From Homoserinimonas aerilata (GTDB taxonomy: Bacteria > Actinomycetota > Actinomycetes > Actinomycetales > Microbacteriaceae), in assembly GCF_006716125.1 (NCBI RefSeq), contig NZ_VFOM01000001.1, positions 186,001 through 250,000 of the forward strand: a DNA stretch of 64,000 nt, given 5' to 3'. The notes under the pieces are model-generated. The model was not told the DNA's origin. It saw nothing but the letters and a program-made list of their open reading frames with translations, and did no database searches. This document shows, in pieces, positions 23,991 to 32,788 of this stretch; position 1 is the stretch's first letter, and the number at the start of each line of letters is the position of its first letter. The translations under genes and the position numbers were made by a program.

Positions 23991-25182
23991 TTGGGTGACC
24001 ACAAATCTCGGGAGCCTTTGTAGCTTCCGAGCAGGGTCCGCATTTCCCCAGGTTGAACAGGGCTCTCCGGGCGGGAGTGTTCCGTTTATCAAGGTCAGCG
24101 ACTTCAGTTTGCCCGGTAACCAGAAGTACGTGACGGTTGCCAACAATTGGCTCAGTGAGGAACAGATTGCGCGATTACGTCCGGTTCTTGCGCCGAAGGG
24201 CGCGTCGCTGTTTGCCAAGATCGGCGAGGGGCTAAAGGCGGAACGCGTACGTATCGCTACTCAGCCGACTGCGTACGACAACAATCTCATGGCGGCTACA
24301 GCGCGGCCGGGAATGGCCGAACCAGGGTTTCTGTACTTTCTATTGAGGTACATAGGCATCGCTCAGTTCACGGAGGGCACTGCGCTTCCCTACTTGAAAC
24401 AGTCTGTACTGGACGCGGCCATGTGTAGAATCCCTTCTCGCGCTGAGCAGCGGGCGATTGCGGAGGTGCTGGGGGCGCTCGACGACAAGATCGCCGCCAA
24501 CACCAAGCTTGCGCACACGGCAGATGATCTTGCCGTAGCAAGCTTCCACCATGCAGCTAGAGGCGCGGCATATATAGGGGACACCTTCGCTGATGTCGCG
24601 AAAGTAAGTGGTGGGGGGACGCCGAGCACAAAGGTGCCGGAATATTGGGGCGGAGATATTCCGTGGGCTACGCCAACTGACATAACCGCTCTCGTGGGGC
24701 CCTACTTGGAATCGACTTCGCGAACGATCACTGAGGAAGGCTTGGGGGCTTGCTCGTCGGAGCTATTTGCTCCCGGAGCAATCCTGATGACATCGCGGGC
24801 GACCATTGGCGCATTCGCGGTTGCTCAAGTTCCCACCGCAGTAAACCAGGGGTTCATCGTTGTCGAGCCTCATGATGAGGATCTTCGGTACTGGATTCTT
24901 CACGATATGCGTCGTCGTGTCGATGAGTTCATCGCGATGGCGAATGGGGCGACGTTCCTTGAGCTGAGCCGCGGCAACTTCAAGAAGTTCCAGGTGCGGT
25001 TAGCAGACTCAGAAGTAATGCGGAGCTTTGGGAGGCAGGCAGCGACACTTCACGATTCCGCGAGGCAGGCCCTGCGAGAGAACCGCGCGCTAGCCGAACT
25101 GCGCGACACGTTGCTCCCTGAACTCATGTCGGGCAGGCTTCGGGTGCAGGACGCCCATACAGCGATTGCTGACGTCTCATGA
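23983..25182 (+). CDS. hsdS: Type I restriction-modification specificity subunit
   Basis: The 399-residue HsdS has the usual two target-recognition domains (about residues 5-150 and 195-340) each followed by a long helix: RAEQRAIAEVLGALDDKIAANTKLAHTADDL and RQALRENRALAELRDTLLPELMSGRL. TRD hallmarks VPFIKVSDFS, PKGASLFAKIGEGLK, GGGTPSTKVPEYWGGDIPWATPTDI and FLELSRGNFKKFQV are clear. It decides the bipartite recognition sequence for both methylation and cleavage. Base composition is clearly lower in GC than hsdM, as expected of an exchanged specificity gene. Confidence 0.95.
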   Translation: MSDWVTTNLGSLCSFRAGSAFPQVEQGSPGGSVPFIKVSDFSLPGNQKYVTVANNWLSEEQIARLRPVLAPKGASLFAKIGEGLKAERVRIATQPTAYDNNLMAATARPGMAEPGFLYFLLRYIGIAQFTEGTALPYLKQSVLDAAMCRIPSRAEQRAIAEVLGALDDKIAANTKLAHTADDLAVASFHHAARGAAYIGDTFADVAKVSGGGTPSTKVPEYWGGDIPWATPTDITALVGPYLESTSRTITEEGLGACSSELFAPGAILMTSRATIGAFAVAQVPTAVNQGFIVVEPHDEDLRYWILHDMRRRVDEFIAMANGATFLELSRGNFKKFQVRLADSEVMRSFGRQAATLHDSARQALRENRALAELRDTLLPELMSGRLRVQDAHTAIADVS

Positions 25183-25220
25183 CTGATCGAAGTGTTCAAG
25201 ATGAAGGGGGAAATTGAAGA

Positions 25221-26252
25221 ATGCCATACGAACTAAGCAATCGGCTCGTGGTGGGGGTCGCTTCTAGCGCACTATTTGACCTCGCAGTCTCTGACGCATA
25301 CTTTCTCGCGAATGGCGAGCAAGCATACCGGGAGTACCAAGAGGAACACCTAGATGATGTTCTTGGCCCGGGTGTCGCTTTTTCCTTCATACGAAGACTT
25401 CTGGGGCTAAATGACCTTCGAGACGCGGCCAACCCGCTCGTTGAGGTGATCGTGTTGTCGAAGAACGATCCCTCAACCGGGCTTCGAGTCATGCGTTCCA
25501 TACAGACTCACGGACTCAGCATTTCCCGCGCGTTATTCATGCAGGGTAAATCTCCATACGAGTACATCGATGCACTCGATATGTCTCTGTTCCTCTCTGG
25601 AAATGACGGGGATGTGAGAAGCGCGATGGCACTTGGATTTCCCGCGGGTTTGGTACTGGAATCCGCCTCAGTCGATGATGACGACGGCGGGGCACTTCGC
25701 GTTGCCTTCGACTTTGATGGAGTCGTCGCTGATGACGAGGCGGAGCGTGTCTATCAAGGGCCAGGTGGGATGGTTGCATTCCGTGACCACGAGGTAGCAA
25801 ATCGAAGTGTTCCGCTGGACCGTGGACCGCTTCGCGAGTTCTTGCGTGACCTTAACCTGATTCAGACAGTTGAGGAAGACCGGCGTTTGATCGAACCTGA
25901 CTATCAGCCTCGTTTGCGAGTCTCGATCGTCACTGCAAGAAACGCGCCTGCACATGAGCGTGCGATTCGCACTCTTCAGCAGTGGGGTGTCACTGCGAAC
26001 GACGCGTTCTTCCTTGGCGGGATTGACAAGGGGAAGGTTTTGAAAGTATTGAAGCCGCACATCTTTTTTGACGATCAGAAGGGCCATCTCGAGTCAACTT
26101 CGGCCTACGCCTCCAGCGTCCACATTCCGTACGGCGTGGCCAACGAATCGCCGCGAGCGAGCTCGGGCGATAGCGGTAGTCCGCTACCCAGCGGCGATGC
26201 CGTTGTTGGAAACGATGATGGAGCAGTTGTGCTTGCGGAGGAGGTCGTCTGA
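25221..26252 (+). CDS. cN-I family 5'-nucleotidase inside the R-M operon
   Basis: A 343-residue protein that I place in the cytosolic 5'-nucleotidase I family: LSNRLVVGVASSALFDLAVSDA at the start, PGVAFSFIRRLLGLNDL, VIVLSKNDPSTGLRVMRSIQTHGLSISRALF, then HAD-type AFDFDGVVADDEAERVY (Asp near 163 and 165), SIVTARNAPAHERAIR, GGIDKGKVLKVL and IFFDDQKGH. The expected reaction is removal of phosphate from nucleoside monophosphates. It sits between hsdS (38 bp gap) and hsdR; its own 3' end holds GGAGGAGG and its TGA overlaps the hsdR ATG. GC content is lower than in hsdM and hsdR. A role in nucleotide supply during defence is inference. Confidence 0.82.
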   Translation: MPYELSNRLVVGVASSALFDLAVSDAYFLANGEQAYREYQEEHLDDVLGPGVAFSFIRRLLGLNDLRDAANPLVEVIVLSKNDPSTGLRVMRSIQTHGLSISRALFMQGKSPYEYIDALDMSLFLSGNDGDVRSAMALGFPAGLVLESASVDDDDGGALRVAFDFDGVVADDEAERVYQGPGGMVAFRDHEVANRSVPLDRGPLREFLRDLNLIQTVEEDRRLIEPDYQPRLRVSIVTARNAPAHERAIRTLQQWGVTANDAFFLGGIDKGKVLKVLKPHIFFDDQKGHLESTSAYASSVHIPYGVANESPRASSGDSGSPLPSGDAVVGNDDGAVVLAEEVV

Positions 26253-29200
26253 TGAGCGGGTACTCGGAGGCGGAGTGGGAGCAGTTGGCACGCGAGGAAC
26301 TCGGGGAGCTGGGGTGGCATCCACTCACTGGCGAGAAGATTGCGCCCGGCTCTGGGGAGCGCGAGGGCTGGGACGAGCTGCTCATCCGCCCGCGACTGCT
26401 GGCGGCGCTGCAAAAGTTCAACCCGACCGTGCCCGCACAATACCTCGCGCAGGCCGCGGCCGAGATCGCCCTGCCCAAGTCGCAGGATGCGATCGCCGAA
26501 AACCAGCGCATCCACCAGTACCTCGTCGACGGATTCCGGCTGAGCTACATCGACTCGGACGGCACCGAAGCAAACCCGACGATCACGCTGCTCTCCGCCG
26601 ACCCCGACCAGAACGACTGGCTCGCCGTCAACCAAGTCACCCTCGTGCAGGGCGACCACAAGCGGCGCTTCGACCTGGTGCTCTACTGCAACGGCATGCC
26701 CATTAGCCTCATCGAGCTGAAGAAGGCGGGCAGCAAGACCGCGGATGTCGCCTCCGCCCACGCACAGCTGCAGACCTATCTGCGCGAGTTTCCGCTCGCG
26801 TTCCGCTTCTGCGTGTTCACACTCGCGAGCGACGGGCTCGACGCCAAGTACGGCACCCCCTTCACCCCGCTTAACCACTTCTCGCCCTGGAACGTCGACG
26901 AAGATGGCGAACCTATTGAGCCCAACCGAATTGTCGACGGCGAGATGGCCCCCGCTCTCGAAGACGCCATCGACGGCCTCTACAACCAGGAGCGCTTTCT
27001 TCAGTTGCTGCGCGACTACACCGCGTTCGACGAGAACAGCGACGGCCTCACCAAGCGCATCGCCAAACCGCACCAGTACTTCGCGGTCGCCAAAGCGGTC
27101 GGCAGCACCGTGCAGGCGGTCGAATCCGACGGCAAGGCCGGCGTCGTGTGGCACACGCAGGGCTCCGGCAAGTCCATGGAGATGGAGCTGTACGCCAACC
27201 TGGTGTCGCGGCATCCGAAGCTCAAAAACCCCACCATCGTCGTCATCACCGACCGCAACGAACTCGACGGCCAACTCTTCACCACCTTCAACCAGAGCCT
27301 GCTGCTGGCCGAAAAACCGAAACAGATCAAACGCCGCAGTGAGCTGCGCACCGAGATCGGCAACCGCACCACCGGCGGAATCTACTTCACCACCCTGCAA
27401 AAATTTGGGCGCACCGACGCCGAGCGCCACGCCGGCACCGAGCATCCGCTGCTCTCCGACCGCCGCAACGTCATCGTTGTCGTCGACGAGGCGCACCGCA
27501 GCCACTACGACGACCTCGACGGCTACGCCCGACACCTGCGCGACGCCCTGCCCAACGCCACCCTCATCGCATTCACCGGAACCCCCATCTCATTCGACGA
27601 CCGCAACACGCGCGAAGTCTTCGGCCCCTACATCGACGTCTACGACCTCACGCGCGCGGTCGACGACAAAGCCACCGTGCCCGTCTACTTCGAGCCGCGG
27701 CTCATCAAAGTCGGCCTCGCCGAAGATGTAACAGAAGAGCAGCTGGACGCCGCGGCCGACGACGCCACGCTCACACTCGACGACACTGAGCGGGCCCGCA
27801 TCGAAGCATCCGTCGCCGTCGTCAACGCCATCTACGGGGCACCCGAACGCATCGAAGCCCTCGCCGCCGACATCGTCGCGCACTGGGAAGAGCGACGACA
27901 GCGGATGCTGCCCTTCATCGAGGCGCCCGGCAAGGCGCTCATCGTGGGCGCCACACGCGAAATCTGTGCCCGCCTCTACGCCGAGATCGTCGCCCTGCGA
28001 CCCGACTGGCACTCGGACGACCTGAGCACCGGCAAAATCAAAGTCGTCTACTCGGGGGTGCCCTCCGACCCGTCACCGATCGTCGAACACGTGCGCCGCC
28101 CCTCGCAGAACGACGCTATCAAGACACGGTTGAAAGACGTCGACGATGAGCTCGAGATCGTCATCGTCAAAGACATGATGCTCACCGGCTTCGATGCGCC
28201 GCCGCTACACACCCTCTACCTCGACCGCCCGCTGAAGGGCGCGCTGCTCATGCAGACGCTCGCCCGGGTGAACCGCACTTTTCGCGGCAAGCAGGATGGG
28301 CTGCTCGTCGCCTACGCGCCGCTCGTCGACAACCTGGGCAAAGCACTCGCCGAGTACACGAGCAGCGACCAAGAAAACAAGCCCATCGGCCGCTCCGTCG
28401 AAGAAGCGGTAGCGCTGACGCAGCAGCTCGTCGAACAACTGCGCGGGCTCCTTGTAGGTCACAACTGGAAGGCCGTGCTCGGCAAGGGCGGGCCTAAGGC
28501 CTACCTGAACGCGGCAAGTGGAGCAGCCAACTACCTGCGCAGCGTCACCACGCCGGGCAACGATCCGGCGCTGGGGGACGACACGCTGGCGGCCCGGTAC
28601 CGCAGACTATCTGGCCAACTGGCCCGAGCATGGGCGCTCTCGAGCGGGCGGACAAACCTGGCGGCATTGCATCCGGAGATCGCATTCTATGAAGAGGTGC
28701 GCGTCTGGATGGCCAAGTTCGACGCCATGGCACGGCAGGCCAGTGGCGAGCCCGTGCCCGAAGACATTCAGCGCCTGCTCGGGCAGCTCATCGCCCAAGC
28801 GACGGATGCCGGCGAGGTGTACGACATCTACGACGCGGCGGGCATGCCCAAGCCGTCGCTGGGCGACCTCACCCCCGAGTTCGTGGCAAAGACGCAGAAC
28901 GCGCGCAACCCTCACCTGGCGATTGAGGCGCTGCGCAAGCTGCTGACCGAGGAATCTGCGGCGGTCACTCGCAGCAATGTAGTTAGGCAGCGCGCATTCT
29001 CGAAGCGGATCACCGAGCTGATGAACAAATACACCAACCAGCAGCTCACCTCGGCGGAGGTCATCGCCGAGCTGGTGGCGCTGGCGCGAGAGGTTGCGGC
29101 TGAAGGGCAGCGTGGCGAGTCGTTTGCTCCGCCGCTCTCCTCGGACGAGTTGGCGTTCTACGACGCCGTCGCGCAGAACGAGTCGGCCGTCGAATTGCAA

Positions 29201-29437
29201 GGTTCAGGTGTGCTGGCGGAGATCGCGCGCGGCCTCGTGGAGGTCATGCGTCGCGACGTGCGCACCGACTGGACTGTACGCGACGATGTGCGGGCGAAGC
29301 TTCGATCTTCGATCAAGAGGTTGCTCGTCATCAACGGGTATCCGCCGGACCGGCAGCCCGAAGCGATCAAACTCGTGATGGAGCAGATGGAATCGATGGC
29401 GCCGCGGTATGCGGGAGAGCGTGGGCATTCCTCATAG
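26252..29437 (+). CDS. hsdR: Type I restriction enzyme motor and nuclease subunit
   Basis: A 1061-residue HsdR. The N-terminal nuclease domain carries RFDLVLYCNGMPISLIELKK near residues 138-157, the PD-(D/E)xK core. The helicase motor follows: Walker A TQGSGKSMEM near 302, DEAH (VVVDEAHRSHYDDL) near 411, AFTGTPI near 441, and motif VI-like LMQTLARVNRTFRGKQDGLLVAY. The C-terminal 300 residues are helical and bind the methylase. It translocates DNA and cuts unmodified foreign DNA. ATG 26252 overlaps the nucleotidase stop (TGATG). Confidence 0.96.
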   Translation: MSGYSEAEWEQLAREELGELGWHPLTGEKIAPGSGEREGWDELLIRPRLLAALQKFNPTVPAQYLAQAAAEIALPKSQDAIAENQRIHQYLVDGFRLSYIDSDGTEANPTITLLSADPDQNDWLAVNQVTLVQGDHKRRFDLVLYCNGMPISLIELKKAGSKTADVASAHAQLQTYLREFPLAFRFCVFTLASDGLDAKYGTPFTPLNHFSPWNVDEDGEPIEPNRIVDGEMAPALEDAIDGLYNQERFLQLLRDYTAFDENSDGLTKRIAKPHQYFAVAKAVGSTVQAVESDGKAGVVWHTQGSGKSMEMELYANLVSRHPKLKNPTIVVITDRNELDGQLFTTFNQSLLLAEKPKQIKRRSELRTEIGNRTTGGIYFTTLQKFGRTDAERHAGTEHPLLSDRRNVIVVVDEAHRSHYDDLDGYARHLRDALPNATLIAFTGTPISFDDRNTREVFGPYIDVYDLTRAVDDKATVPVYFEPRLIKVGLAEDVTEEQLDAAADDATLTLDDTERARIEASVAVVNAIYGAPERIEALAADIVAHWEERRQRMLPFIEAPGKALIVGATREICARLYAEIVALRPDWHSDDLSTGKIKVVYSGVPSDPSPIVEHVRRPSQNDAIKTRLKDVDDELEIVIVKDMMLTGFDAPPLHTLYLDRPLKGALLMQTLARVNRTFRGKQDGLLVAYAPLVDNLGKALAEYTSSDQENKPIGRSVEEAVALTQQLVEQLRGLLVGHNWKAVLGKGGPKAYLNAASGAANYLRSVTTPGNDPALGDDTLAARYRRLSGQLARAWALSSGRTNLAALHPEIAFYEEVRVWMAKFDAMARQASGEPVPEDIQRLLGQLIAQATDAGEVYDIYDAAGMPKPSLGDLTPEFVAKTQNARNPHLAIEALRKLLTEESAAVTRSNVVRQRAFSKRITELMNKYTNQQLTSAEVIAELVALAREVAAEGQRGESFAPPLSSDELAFYDAVAQNESAVELQGSGVLAEIARGLVEVMRRDVRTDWTVRDDVRAKLRSSIKRLLVINGYPPDRQPEAIKLVMEQMESMAPRYAGERGHSS

Positions 29438-29519
29438 TGGGGCTAGACATAGACTCACGAGCCGACCATCGTTGATGTAAGCGTTGATAGAGATACGGCC
29501 TAGGGAAGTCAGATATGAC

Positions 29520-29531
29520 ATGGTCGACCAT
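29520..29531. promoter_or_regulatory. Palindrome upstream of the 624-residue gene
   Basis: ATGGTCGACCAT is a perfect 12-bp palindrome, framed by ATGACA on the left (29515) and TGTCAT on the right (29537). It lies in the 164-bp gap between hsdR and the next gene, about 70 bp before that gene's start, and may be an operator giving it its own control. Confidence 0.4.
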
Positions 29532-29601
29532 ATTTTTGTCATAACAAATTCTCGTGGCCTGCTGCGACTCCGCGTTGGGCCACGCCTTCCGGAGGAATCC
29601 T

Positions 29602-31476
29602 GTGGCAATTGGTTATAGAGCAGTGTTTCGGCTTTCTGATGATGACAATGCTGTGAAGGTGGCAGAGGACCAAGTCAGAAGTTGGTTGCGGGATAAGAAG
29701 CGGAAGGCCAGAGGTCGCGATCAGCTGAACGCTACTGACTGGGATGGGCCTGGAGTCCATGAGCTTGGTCCAGGCGCAATACTTACTGTTGCTTCGCTTT
29801 CGGATGATCGTGACGGCAGCCACCGGCAATTACTTAGGTTCGATGAGACCAACGCCATGGGCCGGTGGATCGTGACCGTGGTCGCTTCTTCACTTCCGAA
29901 TGCTCGTGGGGACAAACAAGTCCTGCATGTCGAACTCGACAAATTTGGCGCCACCGTGGAAGAAGCGCTTGCTGCTGCGAAACCCCCAAGACTCGTGATG
30001 CATTTGCTCGATAGTGCAACTGTTTTAGATAACGAGACACCCCTAACGTCGGCGCCAATCATCGTACGTGCTGACAACATTGAGGATGTTTTTGACGCTA
30101 TTCACGACGACCGTCGTATGGTCTCCGTTGTCGTTGCTGTGCCGCCGGGCGGTGTCTCTGATGAGGTTTGGCAACGAACGGTAGGCCAACTGACCAGGGA
30201 GAGCGTAGGAGTTGCAACGGCTTTCGCAATATCCGAGAGCGTTGTAGATGTATTCGCCGCCCGTCTTCCCGAATCGCACTCGGTGCCACGCGGAAGCGTG
30301 CGAACCTTCGCTCCGCGCGTAAACGTGGGTGACCCTGCAGACGCAATTAGGCATCGAGTGCTCGGTGCAAACTCATTTGCTCGAGCGATAAAAAATGGCC
30401 GAGTTGGTGGGCCGCTCCTTACCGTTCATGCTCAACTCGCACGGCGGCGCATGGTTGAAGCCGAATTGCCCTCGGATGTTCGTCGGGCTGCCGATCTCCT
30501 CATCCGAGAGGAAGCACGGATCTCTCGCGAGGCCCAGGTGGGTCGGATGGCCACAACAGCGCAACAGGAGCATAACTCTGCGCCAAATGTGGCGGCTAAG
30601 CAGCCGAAGGCAGCTGTTGTATTACGGGATTGGCTTCGTCAACGTTTCTCGACGATGCTTCAGCGATGGCTGCAAATTGATCAGGTCACGCCTGACGCTG
30701 TCGATGCGCTGGACCAGTTTATTGCCGCGAGTGCCGACGGGTATCAGGTAGCTCGAGAACAGATCGACGGGCTTCTGGAAGCACGCGTCAGGCTCAACGA
30801 CGAGATCCAGCAGCTTCGTGATCAAGTTGAAGAAGCCGAGCTCACGGCAAGCATCGAAAGTGAGTCAGCGAGGAGTTCGACCCGAGAGGCTCGCATTTTG
30901 CGGTCACGGCTGAGGGACGCCGAGCGCCACGCCGATGCACTCGTGGAGCCTGAGCTTCAGGCTTTTGAAACACCTTCGGATATTGAAGAACTCTTGCTCC
31001 GGTTGGATCCCGATGTGTCAGATAGCCCCGTGGTTTCGCGTGTGATTTTCACGGGAAGCGAGTCCGATGCTATGGAGATAGCGAAAAGAGACCCGTTTGG
31101 CCGCGTCGTCAACAAGATGTGGGACTACGTATTAGTCCTTCATGACTACGCGCAAACTCGAGAGAACGGCTATCAAGGTTCATTGCACCATTACCTGAGC
31201 GATCCAGAAATTACTAGTCGCAAATGTCCAGTTCATCGCCATGCGGCGGGTGAAAGCGAGGCAGTGACGACGAACGCCAAGATGATGAGCGAACGCATCT
31301 TCACCGTTCCCGTCGCGGTGCATCCTGACGGGAAGGTTGCAATGCTTGCCCATTTTAAGCCCACCCATTCCGACACCTTCGCGCCGCGAATGCACTACTT
31401 CGACGATACGGCGAACACGGGCAAGATCTACGTCGGCTATATGGGGCGACACTTGACGAATAGTAAGACGAACTAG
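29602..31476 (+). CDS. Unrecognised 624-residue protein downstream of hsdR
   Basis: I recognise no family. The GTG at 29602 has a strong GGAGGAATCCT upstream. The N-terminal 130 residues look like an adaptor (MAIGYRAVFRLSDDDNAVKVAEDQVRSWLRDKKRK ...); residues 130-260 alternate strands and helices. A coiled coil at about 385-455 (ARVRLNDEIQQLRDQVEEAELTASIESESARSSTREARILRSRLRDAERHADAL pattern) leads to a C-terminal domain (500-624) with DPFGRVVNKMWDYVLVLHDYA, KCPVHRHAAGESEAV and TGKIYVGYMGRHLTNSKTN. GC content is lower than that of the chromosome. Same strand and close to hsdR, it may be a defence accessory gene. Confidence 0.75.
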   Translation: MAIGYRAVFRLSDDDNAVKVAEDQVRSWLRDKKRKARGRDQLNATDWDGPGVHELGPGAILTVASLSDDRDGSHRQLLRFDETNAMGRWIVTVVASSLPNARGDKQVLHVELDKFGATVEEALAAAKPPRLVMHLLDSATVLDNETPLTSAPIIVRADNIEDVFDAIHDDRRMVSVVVAVPPGGVSDEVWQRTVGQLTRESVGVATAFAISESVVDVFAARLPESHSVPRGSVRTFAPRVNVGDPADAIRHRVLGANSFARAIKNGRVGGPLLTVHAQLARRRMVEAELPSDVRRAADLLIREEARISREAQVGRMATTAQQEHNSAPNVAAKQPKAAVVLRDWLRQRFSTMLQRWLQIDQVTPDAVDALDQFIAASADGYQVAREQIDGLLEARVRLNDEIQQLRDQVEEAELTASIESESARSSTREARILRSRLRDAERHADALVEPELQAFETPSDIEELLLRLDPDVSDSPVVSRVIFTGSESDAMEIAKRDPFGRVVNKMWDYVLVLHDYAQTRENGYQGSLHHYLSDPEITSRKCPVHRHAAGESEAVTTNAKMMSERIFTVPVAVHPDGKVAMLAHFKPTHSDTFAPRMHYFDDTANTGKIYVGYMGRHLTNSKTN

Positions 31477-31677
31477 CTGTACAGCTAGCCGTGGTTCTCG
31501 GCGCCCATCGGATTGCGAAATGCGAAGGCAGTCGGAGTTGGGCGTTTCAGCATTGGGCGACGGGGTGGCGTTGGGGGACTCCCGCGGCGAGGAACTCGCG
31601 GACGTGGACTCGCCCGGCGCCGCAGCATGCGAGTCGCCGTGCTTAGAAATGGCAACGCGACCTCGATCGACAAGCAT

Positions 31678-31743
31678 CCGAACCGCGGCGTGCTGCGCGC
31701 CCTCTACGCCCTCCACCGTGCTGCCGCGGCTCCCCATCGCTAG
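31678..31743 (+). pseudogene. DUF3151 gene fragment
   Basis: 31678-31720 matches 34469-34511 in the intact DUF3151 gene at 40 of 43 positions, and translates to PNRGVLRALYALHRA against PNRGVLRALYTLHRA. After that the frame diverges and ends at TAG 31741-31743. Neither the N-terminal part nor the true C-terminus is present. Confidence 0.8.
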
Positions 31744-31745
31744 GG

Positions 31746-31806
31746 CTACTCCGTCAGTCCTGCGTGCCGGCCCTCCGCGAACTCCTCCACGATCTTCGTG
31801 TTGAAC
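31746..31806 (-). pseudogene. PfpI/DJ-1 gene 3'-end fragment
   Basis: 31762-31806 matches 35837-35881, the end of the intact pfpI-like gene, at 44 of 45 positions. On the minus strand it reads KIVEEFAEGRHAGLTE and stops at 31746-31748, against KIVEEFAEGRHAGQTA in the intact gene. Upstream coding sequence is missing. Confidence 0.85.
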
Positions 31807-31892
31807 TCGAACATGCCGCATGCCCGGAAGCGTTGGGTTCCGGAATGCGGTCCTGCCAGCCTCCAGAGCCACCTGCCACACTTGACCCCACC

Positions 31893-32264
31893 ATGAAAAC
31901 TCTCCTCAACGTCATCTGGCTTGTGCTCTCGGGCTTCTGGCTGTTCCTCGGCTACGCGCTCGCGGCGGTCATCATGTGCGTGCTGATTGTGACGATCCCG
32001 TGGGGAATCGCCTCCTGGCGCATCGGCGTTTACTCGTTGTGGCCGTTCGGCAAGACCGTCGTGGAGAAGCCGGGCTCGGGTGTGGGCGCGGCGATCGGCA
32101 ACGTTGTCTGGGTGGTGTTGGCCGGCTTCTGGATCGCCATCGGGCACATCCTCAGCGGCGTCGCCCTCTGCATCACCATCATCGGCATCCCGTTCGGCAT
32201 CGCCAACTTCAAGATGGTGCCCGTCGCCCTCATGCCGCTCGGCAAGCAGATCGTCGATCAATAA
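31893..32264 (+). CDS. YccF-family inner membrane protein
   Basis: The 123-residue protein shows the duplicated YccF pattern: two halves each with a long hydrophobic segment, VLSGFWLFLGYALAAVIMCVLIVTIPWGIASWRIG...WPFGKTVV and VLAGFWIAIGHILSGVALCITIIGIPFGIANFKM...MPLGKQIV. It is a small integral membrane protein of unknown role. The start ATG at 31893 is right after a short AC-rich leader without a clear Shine-Dalgarno. Confidence 0.9.
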   Translation: MKTLLNVIWLVLSGFWLFLGYALAAVIMCVLIVTIPWGIASWRIGVYSLWPFGKTVVEKPGSGVGAAIGNVVWVVLAGFWIAIGHILSGVALCITIIGIPFGIANFKMVPVALMPLGKQIVDQ

Positions 32265-32362
32265 GGCCAAGGATGCCGACGCATCCGCCCGCTTAATCGT
32301 CGAACGCGTCGCACGCTCGCATCGGGCCTGCGGCCCCGAGAGCTGTTCCGCAACCTATCCGT

Positions 32363-32378
32363 GTAAAGATTTGTTTAC
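32363..32378. promoter_or_regulatory. HipB-type operator O1
   Basis: GTAAA-N6-TTTAC, perfect arms, in the AT-rich region upstream of the hipB-like gene. It has the same architecture as O2 at 32403, exactly 40 bp (about four helical turns) away, so both face the same side of the DNA. Confidence 0.7.
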
Positions 32379-32402
32379 GATATGCTCTATTTTAGAACTG
32401 TC

Positions 32403-32418
32403 GTAAGGGAAGTCTTAC
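32403..32418. promoter_or_regulatory. HipB-type operator O2
   Basis: GTAAG-N6-CTTAC, perfect arms, 38 bp before the hipB-like start codon. With O1 it gives the consensus GTAAR-N6-YTTAC; autoregulation by the HipB/HipA complex is the likely use. Confidence 0.7.
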
Positions 32419-32455
32419 ACATTTGCTACTCTGCAAAAGAAGTTAGGAGCGGCTG

Positions 32456-32788
32456 ATGACAGCACCGATGACCACGGAAGAGTGGGCTGTGCGCCTCGGT
32501 GGGCAGATTCGCGACCTCCGCATCGATATGCAACTTGACCAGTCTGAGGTGGCGAGCAGGGCATCCGTCAGTCGCCCGGCGCTGCACAGTCTCGAAGCGG
32601 GCAAAGGTACAAGCCTCACCACCCTGATAAAAGTGCTGCGTGCACTGCACTCCCTCGACTGGTTGGGAACCCTCCACGAGACAGCGGAGGATCCCAGTCC
32701 GATGGAGCTCCTCCGTCGGGAGCGAGAGCAGACCAAGCGTGCCACCAGGGTCCGCTCGTCTATGAAGCCCGACGAAGGCGAGCGATGA
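32456..32788 (+). CDS. hipB: HipB-like XRE antitoxin
   Basis: The 110-residue protein has a Cro/C1 HTH at residues 14-70 (GGQIRDLRIDMQLDQSEVASRASVSRPALHSLEAGKGTSLTTLIKVLRAL) and a charged C-terminal tail. ATG 32456 follows TAGGAGCGG. Its last codon overlaps the hipA start by 4 bp (ATGA). As in other HipBA pairs it should repress the operon and restrain the kinase. Confidence 0.88.
   Translation: MTAPMTTEEWAVRLGGQIRDLRIDMQLDQSEVASRASVSRPALHSLEAGKGTSLTTLIKVLRALHSLDWLGTLHETAEDPSPMELLRREREQTKRATRVRSSMKPDEGER

Larger units (their letters stand above)
31477..31892. other. Gene-free stretch with recombination scar
   Basis: No credible gene lies in these 416 bases. It contains, in order, a fragment of a DUF3151 gene (31678-31743, sense) and a fragment of a pfpI gene 3' end (31746-31806, antisense); both have intact relatives further on. 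The first 200 bases have no counterpart that I can see in the window. Confidence 0.75.

Noticed and set aside
25182..25221. Possible frameshift between hsdS and the nucleotidase
   Set aside because: hsdS ends with a complete C-terminal helix and a normal stop; the next gene has its own start and GGGGGAAA motif.
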